NCBI GenBank assembly: GCA_016865035.1 | Contig: CP018227.1 | Coordinates: 1-64,000 of the forward strand | Direction of reading: 5' to 3' | From: Kordiimonadales bacterium IMCC3096 | Lineage (GTDB): Bacteria > Pseudomonadota > Alphaproteobacteria > Minwuiales > Minwuiaceae | DNA length: 64,000 bases | Shown: positions 26,732-35,756 of the stretch, piece after piece | Layout: each line of letters opens with the position of its first letter | Numbering within the stretch: the first letter of the stretch is position 1 | The notes under the pieces: model-generated | What the model saw: the letters and a program-made list of their open reading frames with translations, nothing else | Databases searched by the model: none | Told to the model about the DNA's origin: nothing | Translations under genes and position numbers: made by a program

Positions 26732-27697
26732 TCAGAAATCCAGCCCATAGGCGCGCGTGTCCGCAACACCACGGTGAAACTTCAGCCTGTGCCAGTATTC
26801 CAGGGGATCCTTGCGGGTCACGAATGCTCCTTCGGGTGTGTGCAGCCAGTCATAGAGGCGCGTGGCGAGGAATCGCAACGCCGCACCGCGCGCCAGCAGC
26901 GGCAGGGCGTCGAACTCCGCCCGGGAAATCGGGCGGCGGTTGCGATAGGCCTGCAGCATTGCCCGCGCATGGGTGATGTTGAATGCCCCGTCGCGTTCGA
27001 AACACCAGGCATTCAGGCAGATGGCAAGGTCGTAGAGCAGGATGTCGTTGCAGGCGAAATAGAAGTCTATGACCCCGCTGAGTTCATCGCCCATGAAGAA
27101 GACATTGTCGGGAAACAGGTCGGCATGGATGACGCCTGTCGGCAGATCGCGCGGCCAGTCGGTCCTGAGCGCCGCCATTTCCCGCCAGAGTTCCCCTGAC
27201 AGGCCGGGCAAGACGCTGTCCGCGCCGGATTCCGATTGTCCGATCAGGGTCGACCAGCCATCCAGCGACAGGGCATTCGGGCGGCGCAGGGGGAAATCGC
27301 CAGCGGCGAGATGCAGTTGCGCCAGCGCATCCCCGATGGCAGCCAGATGGGCAGGCCGGGGTTTGCGTGGCCAGCGCCCCTGCAGGAAGCTGACAATGGC
27401 CGCCGGGCGATCTGCCGCAGTGACCAGTGTCTCCCCGGCCCGCGTGCGCACAGGTTTCGGACAGGGGAAACCGCGTTCGGACAGATGGTCGAGCAATCCA
27501 AGGAAGAACGGCAGGTCAGCCGGATCGACCCGCTTTTCATAGAGCGTGAGGATGTAGCGGTCCCGGTCCGTCAGCAGCATGAAGTTGGAGTTCTCGACCC
27601 CCTCCGCAATGCCCGTACAGGCAATCGCCTGACCTATGTCATAGAACCCCAGCAGACGATCCAGCTCGTCATCGGCAATGTCGGTATAGACGGCCAA
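26732..27697 (-). CDS. thrB: Homoserine kinase (ThrB, kinase-fold type)
   Basis: This 321-residue homoserine kinase of the choline-kinase-like fold, rather than the GHMP type, phosphorylates L-homoserine in threonine synthesis. Motifs include [20 protein letters not shown], the catalytic loop [14 protein letters not shown] and the metal-binding [11 protein letters not shown]. Position between ispH (nine bases upstream) and rnhA (two bases downstream) matches the gene order in many alphaproteobacteria and supports the assignment. Confidence 0.93.
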   Translation of the reverse strand: MAVYTDIADDELDRLLGFYDIGQAIACTGIAEGVENSNFMLLTDRDRYILTLYEKRVDPADLPFFLGLLDHLSERGFPCPKPVRTRAGETLVTAADRPAAIVSFLQGRWPRKPRPAHLAAIGDALAQLHLAAGDFPLRRPNALSLDGWSTLIGQSESGADSVLPGLSGELWREMAALRTDWPRDLPTGVIHADLFPDNVFFMGDELSGVIDFYFACNDILLYDLAICLNAWCFERDGAFNITHARAMLQAYRNRRPISRAEFDALPLLARGAALRFLATRLYDWLHTPEGAFVTRKDPLEYWHRLKFHRGVADTRAYGLDF

Positions 27698-27706
27698 TTC
27701 GAATGA

Positions 27707-28660
27707 TCAGTCGACCAGGACACGCGGCAGCTTGAAGGAGATGCCTTCTTCCGCGCCCTCGACGTTCACGATCTCGACAGCATGGCGGGTACGAAACGCC
27801 TCGATCAGTTCCTGCACCAGTACTTCGGGCGCAGACGCACCGGCTGTAATGCCGACGGTACGCGCGTCCCCGATCACGTTCCAGTCCAGATCGGCAGCGC
27901 GTTCCACCAGCATGGAGACGCGGCAGCCTGCCCGCTCCGCAACTTCCACCAGGCGCTTGGAGTTCGATGAGGTCGGCGCACCCACGACAAGCAGCACTTC
28001 GCACTGGCTGGCCATTTCCTTCACGGCGAGCTGCCGGTTGGTCGTGGCATAGCAGATGTCTTCCTTGCGCGGCTTTCGCATGGTGGGAAAGCGCCGGGTC
28101 AGGGTCGACATGATCGCCGCAGTGTCATCGACCGACAGTGTGGTCTGGGTGATCACACCCAGATTCTCCGGGTCGGCCACCTGCACGTTCTCGGCCTGGC
28201 CCTCGTCCTCGACCAGGGTGATCGCACCGGCGGGCAACTGCCCCATGGTGCCGACGACCTCCGGATGTCCGGCATGACCGATCATGATGATGTGATGACC
28301 GGCGCGGTGATGCTTCTCCGCCTCCATGTGCACCTTCGATACCAGCGGACAGGTGGCATCCAGGTAGACCAGGTTGCGGCGCTGCGCCTCCTCGGGCACC
28401 CATTTCGGAACACCGTGCGCGGAAAAGATGACCGTCGCGTCCTCCGGCACATCGTCGAGCTCATCCACGAAGATGGCCCCGCGCTGGCGCAGGCCTTCGA
28501 CAACAAAGCGGTTATGCACGATCTCGTGGCGGACGAAGACCGGGGCACCGAACTTCTCCAGCGTCCGCTCGACGATCTGGATGGCGCGCTCGACCCCCGC
28601 ACAGAACCCCCGCGGATTGGCCAGAAAGATCCGGATCGGTCTCGGACTCGGCGCGTTCAT
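27707..28660 (-). CDS. ispH: 4-hydroxy-3-methylbut-2-enyl diphosphate reductase
   Basis: This 317-residue iron-sulfur enzyme catalyses the last step of the MEP isoprenoid pathway, producing IPP and DMAPP. The three cluster cysteines are in [23 protein letters not shown] and [11 protein letters not shown]. The HEIVHN and QTTLSVDDT segments are typical. I chose the start at 28660 ([11 protein letters not shown]). An upstream in-frame start would add a cysteine-rich tail not found in the family. It is the first gene of ispH-thrB-rnhA and is divergent from the CDGSH gene. Confidence 0.95.
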   Translation of the reverse strand: MNAPSPRPIRIFLANPRGFCAGVERAIQIVERTLEKFGAPVFVRHEIVHNRFVVEGLRQRGAIFVDELDDVPEDATVIFSAHGVPKWVPEEAQRRNLVYLDATCPLVSKVHMEAEKHHRAGHHIIMIGHAGHPEVVGTMGQLPAGAITLVEDEGQAENVQVADPENLGVITQTTLSVDDTAAIMSTLTRRFPTMRKPRKEDICYATTNRQLAVKEMASQCEVLLVVGAPTSSNSKRLVEVAERAGCRVSMLVERAADLDWNVIGDARTVGITAGASAPEVLVQELIEAFRTRHAVEIVNVEGAEEGISFKLPRVLVD

Positions 28661-28795
28661 GAGTTGGCTCCGCTGGCATCGGGACAGGCAGGTGTCGCAG
28701 CTTGTGGACTTGTCCCCCCTCATCTACATTGCGGCCCGGCGGGCGACAAGCGCATCGCCGTTCAACTTCATCCTCTCGCCAGGACAATCCACACC

Positions 28796-29035
28796 ATGAC
28801 CGAGCCGACGATTGCTCAGAAGTCCCCTTTCGCCGTCGAAACCGAAGCCGGGAAGAACTATTTCTGGTGTTCGTGCGGTGAGAGCTCCAGGCAGCCGTTC
28901 TGCGACGGTTCCCACAAGGGCAGCTCATTCGTGCCCACGAAGTTCACGGCGGAGAAGGACGGGAAGGTGTTCTTCTGTGGCTGCAAGATGTCAAAGCGCG
29001 GCGCGCTCTGCGACGGCACCCACAACAAGATTTGA
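28796..29035 (+). CDS. CDGSH iron-sulfur domain protein (dual domain)
   Basis: This 79-residue protein has two CDGSH-type 2Fe-2S sites, CSCGESSRQPFCDGSH and CGCKMSKRGALCDGTH, each with the three-cysteine one-histidine ligand set. Small bacterial proteins of this class are soluble electron-transfer or cluster-transfer proteins, unlike the membrane-anchored mitochondrial mitoNEET. The next gene begins at or just after its stop, so the two are co-transcribed. It is divergent from ispH, itself an Fe-S enzyme. Confidence 0.9.
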   Translation: MTEPTIAQKSPFAVETEAGKNYFWCSCGESSRQPFCDGSHKGSSFVPTKFTAEKDGKVFFCGCKMSKRGALCDGTHNKI

Positions 29036-29046
29036 GGCGACCCTAC

Positions 29047-29577
29047 GTGCGTTTTCTTGCTCCCCTCGCGACTTCGCTTGCTCTTGCTCTCGCCGCCTGT
29101 GGCGGTGTCGGAACGGCGGCTGATGGAACCTGCCCGCGTATCGGCGTGCTGCAGGATGCGGCGAACTATCCGCTGAAGGATTCTGCCGGCAGTATCCGCG
29201 CCCTGGCGCGCCTGAGCGTCGATCGCGCGACGCCCTGCACCTACAACAAGTCCAATACGGCGCAGACGGGCTTCAGCACGATGCGGACGGTGCTGAATGT
29301 TCGTGCCGGTGCGGCGCGGGCCGAAACCGCCAGCATGAGCAGCATCGAAGTGCCCATAATCGTTGCCACGGTTTCGCCCGATGGCCTGCTGACCGGACGC
29401 CACAAGCTGACGATGGATGTTCCCTTCACCACCGGTGGTACCGGCAATGCCGAGGAGCAGGTCGAGGTCGTGATCAGCTACAAGGGCGCAGGCGAGGCCG
29501 ATCAGCATCGTATCGTGGTGGCTTTCGATCTTGATCGCGATGAAGTGCTGCTGAACAGGAGCCGCGTCGGACGCTGA
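29047..29577 (+). CDS. Putative lipoprotein of unknown function
   Basis: This protein of about 176 residues has a short signal peptide (FLAPLATSLALALA) and a lipobox ending in LAAC, so it is predicted to be lipidated at the cysteine near residue 18 and anchored in the envelope. The mature part has one later cysteine pair candidate (DGTCPRIG, ATPCTYNK) and alternates hydrophobic residues like a beta-sandwich. I recognise no domain. A GTG at 29047 with gagg nine bases upstream is the better start. A TTG at 29032, overlapping the CDGSH stop, is the alternative. Confidence 0.75.
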   Translation: MRFLAPLATSLALALAACGGVGTAADGTCPRIGVLQDAANYPLKDSAGSIRALARLSVDRATPCTYNKSNTAQTGFSTMRTVLNVRAGAARAETASMSSIEVPIIVATVSPDGLLTGRHKLTMDVPFTTGGTGNAEEQVEVVISYKGAGEADQHRIVVAFDLDRDEVLLNRSRVGR

Positions 29578-29656
29578 GGACCGACCGCTCTCCATCGCAC
29601 ATCTTCTTTCTCAAGAATGCACGATAATCACCTGATCTTTCGATCAAATTAACGCT

Positions 29657-31354
29657 CTAGCGCCCGCGACGGACTGCTTCGGGCATGCCGCTGAGCCTGC
29701 CCTGCATCAGGTCACAGCCATTGAGCCGGAACAGTCGCGCTTCTGCCTCCGTTTCGACGCCTTCGGCAACGGTCGAGACAAACAGACTGCGGGCCAGTCG
29801 CGGGATTCCCTCGCAGACAGCCCTGCTGGACGGGGAATGCGCCGCGTCGCGCACAAGGCTTCTGTCGATCTTCAACCGATCAATCGGCAGACGGGCCAGC
29901 TGCAGGACCGACATGTCTCCGGTTCCGAAGTCGTCGAGTGCCACACGCGCGCCCAGCCGATGGATGCCGTCGATGATCCACAGGGTCCGATCAGGGTCGG
30001 CGGCCACGGCCTTCTCGGATATGTCGAATTCCAGGGTTCCCGGGGCAATGCCACTCCCGGCAATCAACCGTTCCAGCCGCTCCAGCGCACCGGGGCGAGC
30101 CATCTGGCGATCTGCAAGATTGATCCCGACAAATGGCATGGGATCACGGTCGTCCCGTTCGGCGAATGCCGATTGTGCCTCGGCAGCACGCAGCATCGCC
30201 AGGCGCGTGACATCCCAGATCAGATCGCTTCCCATCGCAACGGAGACGACTTCCTCGGCGGAGATGTCTTTGCCATGACGATCCCGGAGCCGCATCAGAA
30301 TTTCCAGGCCTTCGACCTTCCCGCGGTCCATGCTGACAATCGGCTGGGAGGCAAAACCAATCCTGCCATCGATGACGGCGGCCTCGGTCAGGGACCGGAT
30401 ACCGGCGCGCCGGGCCAGGATCGCGTTTGTCGGGTCATCGAAGAATGCGACCCGGTTGCGCCCCGCCTTCTTGGCATTGAGCAGGGCATGATCGGCCCGA
30501 CGGACGATATTGTCGAAATCGCGGCTGCCGGCACTGCTGTAATAGACGCCGAGGCTGCCCGTCGTATTTGTCGTCCAGTCGTCGATCGTGAAGGGTTCGG
30601 CAATGCTCGCCCGAATGCGTTCCGCCAGAATCGAGGCGTCGGTGGCGCTCGCCAGCCCCTCGCAGATGATCGCGAATTGGTCGCCGCCCCATCTGGCGAC
30701 GACATCGGCTTCCCGACAACAGCTTCTCAGCCGGTTGCTGACCTCGACCAGCACGCGGTCCCCGGCATCCTTGCCGAGACCGTCGTTGATCGACCTGAAA
30801 TGATCCATGTCGAGCAGGATGACCGCAAAGGCGTTGCCTGATCGCCGGTTGGTCGCCACGACCCGTTCAAGCTCCCGATCAAACGCGACGCGATTGCGCA
30901 AGCCAGTAAGCGCGTCAGTGGTCGTCTGTCTGGAAAGTGCCTGCTCCTTGCGCTTCTGGCGCAGGCCGTACTGGATGGCACGGGTCAGCAGCGTGGCATT
31001 GACATCACGCTTGACCAGATAGTCGACGGCACCCGCACCACGGGCTGCCTGATCCAGTTCCTCGTCGCTCATTCCGGTCAGCAGGATGACGGGACCACCG
31101 TAGCCGCTCTCGACAATCCGGCGCACGAAATCAACACCATTGTCGCGACCCAGCCTGTAATCGACCAGGCAGACATCGGGATTGGACTTCTGGAGAGCGG
31201 CAAACCCGCTTTCGGCGCTCTCGGCCCACTCCAGGCGATAATCCTTGCGCGCCCTGGACGAGAGCATCGCCTCGGTCAGCAGGAAATCCTCATAGTCGTC
31301 ATCGATATAGAGGATCTCGATGGGATCCTTGCCACTGAACTCCCGCTGCTCCAT
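29657..31354 (-). CDS. Receiver-GGDEF-EAL protein with GGDQF motif
   Basis: This 565-residue cyclic-di-GMP protein has a receiver (about 12-130; IDDDYEDFLL, phospho-site LVDYRLGRDNG), then a GGDEF domain whose signature reads GGDQF (Gln at residue 226). The EAL domain keeps the key residues in GLEILMR, INLADRQ, LEFDISEKA, LDDFGTG, LKIDRSLV and AEGVETEAE. The Glu-to-Gln change predicts weak or no cyclase activity, so it is probably a phosphodiesterase switched by phosphorylation. The receiver closely resembles that of the hybrid at 21600-22808. I prefer the ATG at 31354. Confidence 0.88.
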   Translation of the reverse strand: MEQREFSGKDPIEILYIDDDYEDFLLTEAMLSSRARKDYRLEWAESAESGFAALQKSNPDVCLVDYRLGRDNGVDFVRRIVESGYGGPVILLTGMSDEELDQAARGAGAVDYLVKRDVNATLLTRAIQYGLRQKRKEQALSRQTTTDALTGLRNRVAFDRELERVVATNRRSGNAFAVILLDMDHFRSINDGLGKDAGDRVLVEVSNRLRSCCREADVVARWGGDQFAIICEGLASATDASILAERIRASIAEPFTIDDWTTNTTGSLGVYYSSAGSRDFDNIVRRADHALLNAKKAGRNRVAFFDDPTNAILARRAGIRSLTEAAVIDGRIGFASQPIVSMDRGKVEGLEILMRLRDRHGKDISAEEVVSVAMGSDLIWDVTRLAMLRAAEAQSAFAERDDRDPMPFVGINLADRQMARPGALERLERLIAGSGIAPGTLEFDISEKAVAADPDRTLWIIDGIHRLGARVALDDFGTGDMSVLQLARLPIDRLKIDRSLVRDAAHSPSSRAVCEGIPRLARSLFVSTVAEGVETEAEARLFRLNGCDLMQGRLSGMPEAVRRGR

Positions 31355-31749
31355 TCCAGTGCCCTGACATCGGTTCCGTGAAATGACATGGAGCTCAAGC
31401 GCCCCGCAATTCTCAGACTTCGCTCGCAACACCTGGCCCGTTCTTCCGGGCTCTCTAGGCTGGACCCCATCCGCTTCCCAGGTTCCTTCAGGAAAAGCGC
31501 TACGCGGGTCCATCCACTTGAAATTCGAGGTGCCATTGCGGCACGCCTGCGGCGTCGGGATTATCGACGATCAGGTCATCCAACAGGCAATTATCATGGC
31601 AAATATTGGCCTAGCAACCGCCGAAGAGTGGATCAAGTGCCGGACCGATGCAACCGGCAATTATTCGTTCCACCAATTCGCCCCTGCGGCTTGCACACGA
31701 TCTGTCCGGACAGCAGACTCTGCCCGGATTCCATGAGGGGGGAGAGCAA
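31355..31749. other. 395-base divergent intergenic region
   Basis: This region separates the receiver-GGDQF-EAL gene from the third carboxyltransferase gene and should hold both promoters. No gene is convincing here. A 14-base direct repeat with one mismatch, caac(a/c)ggcaattat, occurs at 31581-31594 and 31651-31664, exactly 70 bases apart. A purine-rich ribosome site at about 31736-31746 precedes the TTG at 31750. Confidence 0.5.
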
Positions 31750-33279
31750 TTGGGCTGGAAAGATCACATTCAAGAGCATGAGCGGCGCATCGCCAAGGCC
31801 AGGGCAATGGGGTCGCCAAAGCGACTAGCCGAACGTGCCGAGGCGGGAATTCTGAATGCGCGCCAGCGGATCGAGGCGCTGCTGGATCCCGACAGTTTCC
31901 ACGAGACCGGCCTGTTCGCGGTTTCCCGCCGGCCCGGCATGGAAGACAAGAGCCCGGCGGATGGCGTCGTGGACGGATACGGTCGGATTGACGGGCGGGA
32001 GGTCGTCGTCTGCGCCCAGGATTTCACGACGCTGGGCTCATCGAGTGCGATCAACAACAGCAACAAGTCGATGAAGATGTGGCGGACCGCCGAGAAGAAC
32101 GGTGTTCCGTTTGTCTATCTCTCGGAATGCTCCGGTGCCCGCATTCCCGACATCATGGGGGCGGTCGGCATGGGCAGTGTCGGCGAAGGCTTCATCTTCA
32201 GCCGTCGCAGGCTGGTTCCCTGGGCCGACGCGGTACTGGGCATGTCGTTCGGCGGCGGAACCTGGGTGGCTTCCGTTTCCGACTTCGTGGTGATGCGCAA
32301 GGGCGCGGTCATGGCAGTGACCAGTCCGCGGGTGAACACCGTTGCCATTTCCGAACAGATCGACCCGGAGGAAATGGGCGGCTGGCGTGTGCAGACCGAG
32401 ATCACGGGCAAGGCCGACCTGGCCGTCGACAGTGACGAAGAGGCCCTGCAGGCGATCCGTGACTATCTTTCGTACCTCCCCTCCAACTGCGAGGAGCTGC
32501 CGCCACTGGCAGATGTTCCCGCCGGCTCCGGCGATGACGCCAACCGTATCCTGGACCTGGTTCCGGAGGAGCGCCGACGCACCTACGATGTCCGCAAGGT
32601 CATCAACCTGATCGTCGATCGCGACAGCATGTTCCCGATCAAGGAACGCTTCGGACGTTCGCTGGTCACCTGCTTCGCGCGCATCCAGGGCCGCACGGTC
32701 GGCATCATCGCCAACAATCCGATGTTCAAGGGCGGGGCGCTGGACGTCGATTCCTGCGACAAGGCCACCAGCTTCATCGCGAGCTGTGACAGCTTCAACG
32801 TGCCCATCATCTTCCTGGCCGATGTCCCGGGATTCCTGATCGGTGTCGAAGGCGAGCACAAGAAGGTGCCCGGAAAGATCATGAACTTCATGCAGGCCCT
32901 GGAACTTGCCACGGTCCCGGTCCTGTCGGTGGTCATGCGCAAGTCCTACGGGCAGGCCTACATCAACATGGGCGGCGGGCGGTCGAGCGAGATGGCGTGC
33001 TGGTTCACCGCGGACATCAGCTTTGTCGACCCGGCTGTCGCAGCCTCCATCGTGACCGGCCTCGACCCGAAGGCGGAGCCGGAACGCTTCGCCGCCGCCG
33101 TGGACGAATATTCGCTTGGCTGCTCCCCCTACGACCTGGCGGGGCAGTATCTGGCCCATGACGTCATAGACCCGCGCGACACCCGACAATGGCTCGCCCG
33201 GATGCTGGAGGCACATCAGCCCCGACGCACCGGCGGATTAGGCGCACATCATATGCAGAGCTGGCCGTTCACTTATTGA
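31750..33279 (+). CDS. Acyl-CoA carboxylase carboxyltransferase subunit, third copy
   Basis: This is a 509-residue PccB/AccD5-type carboxyltransferase. It keeps the canonical N-half motifs (SPADGVVDGYGRIDGREV, FTTLGSSSAINNSNK, SECSGARIPD) and C-half motifs (YDVRKVINLIVD, NNPMFKGGALDVDSCDK, DVPGFLIGVEGE, YGQAYINMGGG). It is the most conventional of the three copies. I chose the TTG at 31750 because of the gggggagag site just upstream; no nearer ATG preserves the domain. A biotinyl-peptide gene follows by 62 bases. Substrate could be a branched or unusual acyl-CoA given the acyl-CoA dehydrogenase downstream. Confidence 0.88.
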   Translation: MGWKDHIQEHERRIAKARAMGSPKRLAERAEAGILNARQRIEALLDPDSFHETGLFAVSRRPGMEDKSPADGVVDGYGRIDGREVVVCAQDFTTLGSSSAINNSNKSMKMWRTAEKNGVPFVYLSECSGARIPDIMGAVGMGSVGEGFIFSRRRLVPWADAVLGMSFGGGTWVASVSDFVVMRKGAVMAVTSPRVNTVAISEQIDPEEMGGWRVQTEITGKADLAVDSDEEALQAIRDYLSYLPSNCEELPPLADVPAGSGDDANRILDLVPEERRRTYDVRKVINLIVDRDSMFPIKERFGRSLVTCFARIQGRTVGIIANNPMFKGGALDVDSCDKATSFIASCDSFNVPIIFLADVPGFLIGVEGEHKKVPGKIMNFMQALELATVPVLSVVMRKSYGQAYINMGGGRSSEMACWFTADISFVDPAVAASIVTGLDPKAEPERFAAAVDEYSLGCSPYDLAGQYLAHDVIDPRDTRQWLARMLEAHQPRRTGGLGAHHMQSWPFTY

Positions 33280-33341
33280 CGAAGCCGCATTAGGCTCCGC
33301 GCCATCCATTCGGACACGTGCAATTTGGGGAGACAGGGCAC

Positions 33342-33563
33342 ATGGCGGAAATCGAGATCAAGTCGGAGATCGCAGGCAAGGTCTGGCTGATCGAGGCCGA
33401 GGTCGGTCAGGCGGTCGAGGAAGAGGATGCCGTGATCATCCTGGAATCCATGAAGATGGAGATTCCGGTAGTGGCACCTGTCTCCGGCAAGATTACGGAG
33501 ATACTGGTGGAGAAGGACGAGGCCGTGGCGGAAGGCCAGACGGTCGCCCGCATGGAAGGCTGA
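33342..33563 (+). CDS. Free-standing biotinyl carrier peptide, second copy
   Basis: This 73-residue biotinyl domain has the attachment motif ESMKMEIPV (predicted biotin on the first lysine). It is strongly similar to the 70-residue peptide at 3100-3312 (shared KSEIAGKVW and ITEILVE segments). A ggggagac ribosome site precedes the ATG at 33342. It lies between a carboxyltransferase gene and an alpha/beta hydrolase gene. The pair of paralogues implies duplication of a carrier-carboxyltransferase module, with gene order reversed between the two loci. Confidence 0.9.
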   Translation: MAEIEIKSEIAGKVWLIEAEVGQAVEEEDAVIILESMKMEIPVVAPVSGKITEILVEKDEAVAEGQTVARMEG

Positions 33564-33573
33564 TAAGCTTCGG

Positions 33574-34377
33574 ATGATCAGGCCGTTTCGGCGGGAAACC
33601 CGCATCGGCATCATTGATGGCTTCGAGGTCGGACCGGAGGACGCGCCGCAACTGCTGATGCTGCACGCCTCCGGCACCGGCGCGGCGAGCCTGATCCGGC
33701 TGGCGGAGATTGCGGCCGCACGGGGCTGGTGCGCCGTCCTGCCCAACCTGGACGGCTATGGTGCCACTTCTGTGACCGGGCCGGATGCCATGGCGCGCCA
33801 CATGGTCGTGGCAAACCACTTCCTGGAACAGGCGGTGTCGCCCCTGCCCGTCTTCGGACACTCCATGGGCGGGTTCGTGACCTTGCGGCTGGCTGCCGAA
33901 GGCGTGCCCATGCGGCGGATCACGGTCTTCGAACCGGTGGCAATCGGTGTCCTGCGCGAGCATGCGGAAGACGCAGAGGTACTGTCCCAGGATACCCGCG
34001 CGGTTTCCCGCATCGCCCCCCTGATGGCCGAAGGGCGTGCTGAGGAGGCGGTACGCGACTTCATATCCCTGTGGAACGGCGACAGATGGGATGACCTGCC
34101 GGAGAAGGCACGACAGAGCATTGTCGCCATGGCACCGCAGATCAACGCGGATACGGCGAATGTCAGCTTCGATGCGCACTTCGCGTCTCACTACGCGGCA
34201 ATCAGGGTACCTGTGACCCTTGTCGGCAGCGAGAAGGGTCCGCCGCCCGCCGCACGTATTCTGGATCGGCTGGTGGATGCACTGCCGCAGGCCCGGCGCG
34301 TAACGATCGCCTGCGCAGGACACATGGGTCCATTGCAGATGCCGGAGCGCTTTGGAGACGTACTGCCACTGGATTGA
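33574..34377 (+). CDS. Alpha/beta-fold hydrolase
   Basis: This 267-residue alpha/beta hydrolase has the nucleophile elbow GHSMGG near residue 92 and a late histidine in CAGHMGPLQMPE. The oxyanion segment reads LMLHASGTGAAS, and there is no obvious signal peptide, so it is cytoplasmic. It begins ten bases after the biotinyl-peptide gene and precedes the acyl-CoA dehydrogenase by 50 bases, indicating one operon. It could be a thioesterase or esterase in the same pathway, but the substrate cannot be named. Confidence 0.82.
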   Translation: MIRPFRRETRIGIIDGFEVGPEDAPQLLMLHASGTGAASLIRLAEIAAARGWCAVLPNLDGYGATSVTGPDAMARHMVVANHFLEQAVSPLPVFGHSMGGFVTLRLAAEGVPMRRITVFEPVAIGVLREHAEDAEVLSQDTRAVSRIAPLMAEGRAEEAVRDFISLWNGDRWDDLPEKARQSIVAMAPQINADTANVSFDAHFASHYAAIRVPVTLVGSEKGPPPAARILDRLVDALPQARRVTIACAGHMGPLQMPERFGDVLPLD

Positions 34378-34427
34378 ATCCCGCGCAGCGCCTACCATTC
34401 CCGGACTGCTCTGGGGAGGACAGCCAA

Positions 34428-35636
34428 ATGGATCTCAGCCTGACCGAAGAAGATGTGGCCTTTCGCGACGAGGTGCGCGGCTGGATCGCGGAGAACCTGA
34501 CTGACGAGATGCGCGACGGCGCACGTCTGACAACGGGGCCCTTCAGCGATTTCGAGATCGGCATGAAGTGGTTCCGGACCCTTGCCTCCCGGGGCTGGTC
34601 AGCAGCGACCTGGCCGCCGGAGTTCGGCGGTCCGGGCTGGTCGCCGCTGCAGCTCTACATCTTCAATGCCGAGTGCGCCGCCGCCGGAACGCCGGTCCCG
34701 CTGGTCATGGGTGTCCAGATGGTCGGGCCGGTGCTGATGCACTTCGGCACGCCGAAGCAGCAGGAATATTACCTGCCCCGCATCCTGTCGGGAGAGGACG
34801 TCTGGTGCCAGGGTTACTCGGAACCCGGTTCCGGGTCGGATCTGGCATCGCTCAAGACCCGTGCAGTGCGCGACGGTGATGACTACATCATCAATGGTTC
34901 GAAGATCTGGACCACCTTCGCCCAGCATGCCAATCGCATGTTCTGTCTCGTACGGACCAGCACCGAAGGCAAGGCGCAGGAGGGTATTTCCTTCATCCTG
35001 ATCGACGACTTCAAGGCGCCGGGAATCACGGTCGATCCGATCATCACCATGGCCGGTGACCACGAGGTCAATCAGGTCTTCTTCGAGGATGTGCGGGTTC
35101 CGGCCAGCAATCTTGTCGGGCGGGAGAATGATGGCTGGACGGTCGCGAAGTACCTGCTGGAGTTCGAGCGTGGCGGCAACAGCTACAGTCCCGGTCTGCA
35201 CGCCTCGCTGGCCCACCTGAAGGCCGTCGCCCAGGCGGAGCGTGACGGCGATGGATCACGGCTGATCGACGACATGACCTTCCGCACGCGGATCGCCGAG
35301 GCCGAATGCGATACGCTGGCGCTGGAGCATGTGGAAAAGCAGGCGCTCTGTGCGCTGGCGGAGGGACGGACACCCGGTGCCGCATCCTCCATGATGAAGG
35401 TCCGGGGCTCCGAAATCCTGCAGCGCGCGGCGGAACTGACGACAGAAGCCGTCGCCTATCACGCCTGGCCGGACCAGAAGGCTGCCCGCACCGTGGGGAC
35501 AAATATCAGCGCCGTGGGGCCGGAACATGCGCTCACCGCCCTGCCCCGTCATCTGAACCACAGGGCCGCGACCATCTATGCCGGTTCCAACGAGATCCAG
35601 CGCAATATCATCGCCAAACTGGTTCTGGGCCTTTAG
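34428..35636 (+). CDS. Acyl-CoA dehydrogenase
   Basis: This 402-residue FAD-dependent acyl-CoA dehydrogenase oxidises an acyl-CoA to its 2-enoyl-CoA. Visible family segments are YSEPGSGSDLASLKTRA (FAD and substrate loop), KIWTTFAQHANRMFCLVRT, FFEDVRVPASNLVG and the C-terminal YAGSNEIQRNIIAKLVLGL. The ATG at 34428 follows a strong ggggagga site. As the last gene of the carboxyltransferase, carrier and hydrolase operon, it suggests catabolism of a branched or substituted acid in that operon. Confidence 0.9.
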   Translation: MDLSLTEEDVAFRDEVRGWIAENLTDEMRDGARLTTGPFSDFEIGMKWFRTLASRGWSAATWPPEFGGPGWSPLQLYIFNAECAAAGTPVPLVMGVQMVGPVLMHFGTPKQQEYYLPRILSGEDVWCQGYSEPGSGSDLASLKTRAVRDGDDYIINGSKIWTTFAQHANRMFCLVRTSTEGKAQEGISFILIDDFKAPGITVDPIITMAGDHEVNQVFFEDVRVPASNLVGRENDGWTVAKYLLEFERGGNSYSPGLHASLAHLKAVAQAERDGDGSRLIDDMTFRTRIAEAECDTLALEHVEKQALCALAEGRTPGAASSMMKVRGSEILQRAAELTTEAVAYHAWPDQKAARTVGTNISAVGPEHALTALPRHLNHRAATIYAGSNEIQRNIIAKLVLGL

Positions 35637-35668
35637 ACGCTTGATACACTTGGGTATTGTGCACGACG

Positions 35669-35688
35669 AACTGGTTCATTAACCAGTT
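35669..35688. promoter_or_regulatory. Perfect inverted repeat upstream of the Amt-kinase gene
   Basis: The arms aactggtt and aaccagtt are exact reverse complements around catt. The site lies 33 bases after the acyl-CoA dehydrogenase stop and 69 bases before the GTG of the Amt-kinase fusion. The stem is AT-balanced with no T-run, so an operator is at least as likely as a terminator. Confidence 0.35.
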
Positions 35689-35756
35689 GTTGAAACCCTG
35701 AGTTTATATTTCGGGCAGTCAGGGACGTGCGTAGTCGACAGTTCAGGTGATGTACA

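Noticed and set aside
29633-29646. Small hairpin tgatc-tttc-gatca between convergent genes
   Set aside because: The five-base stem is too short to call a terminator with confidence.
35637-35756. Possible sigma54 promoter before the Amt-kinase gene
   Set aside because: No tggca-n-ttgc pattern with correct spacing was found.
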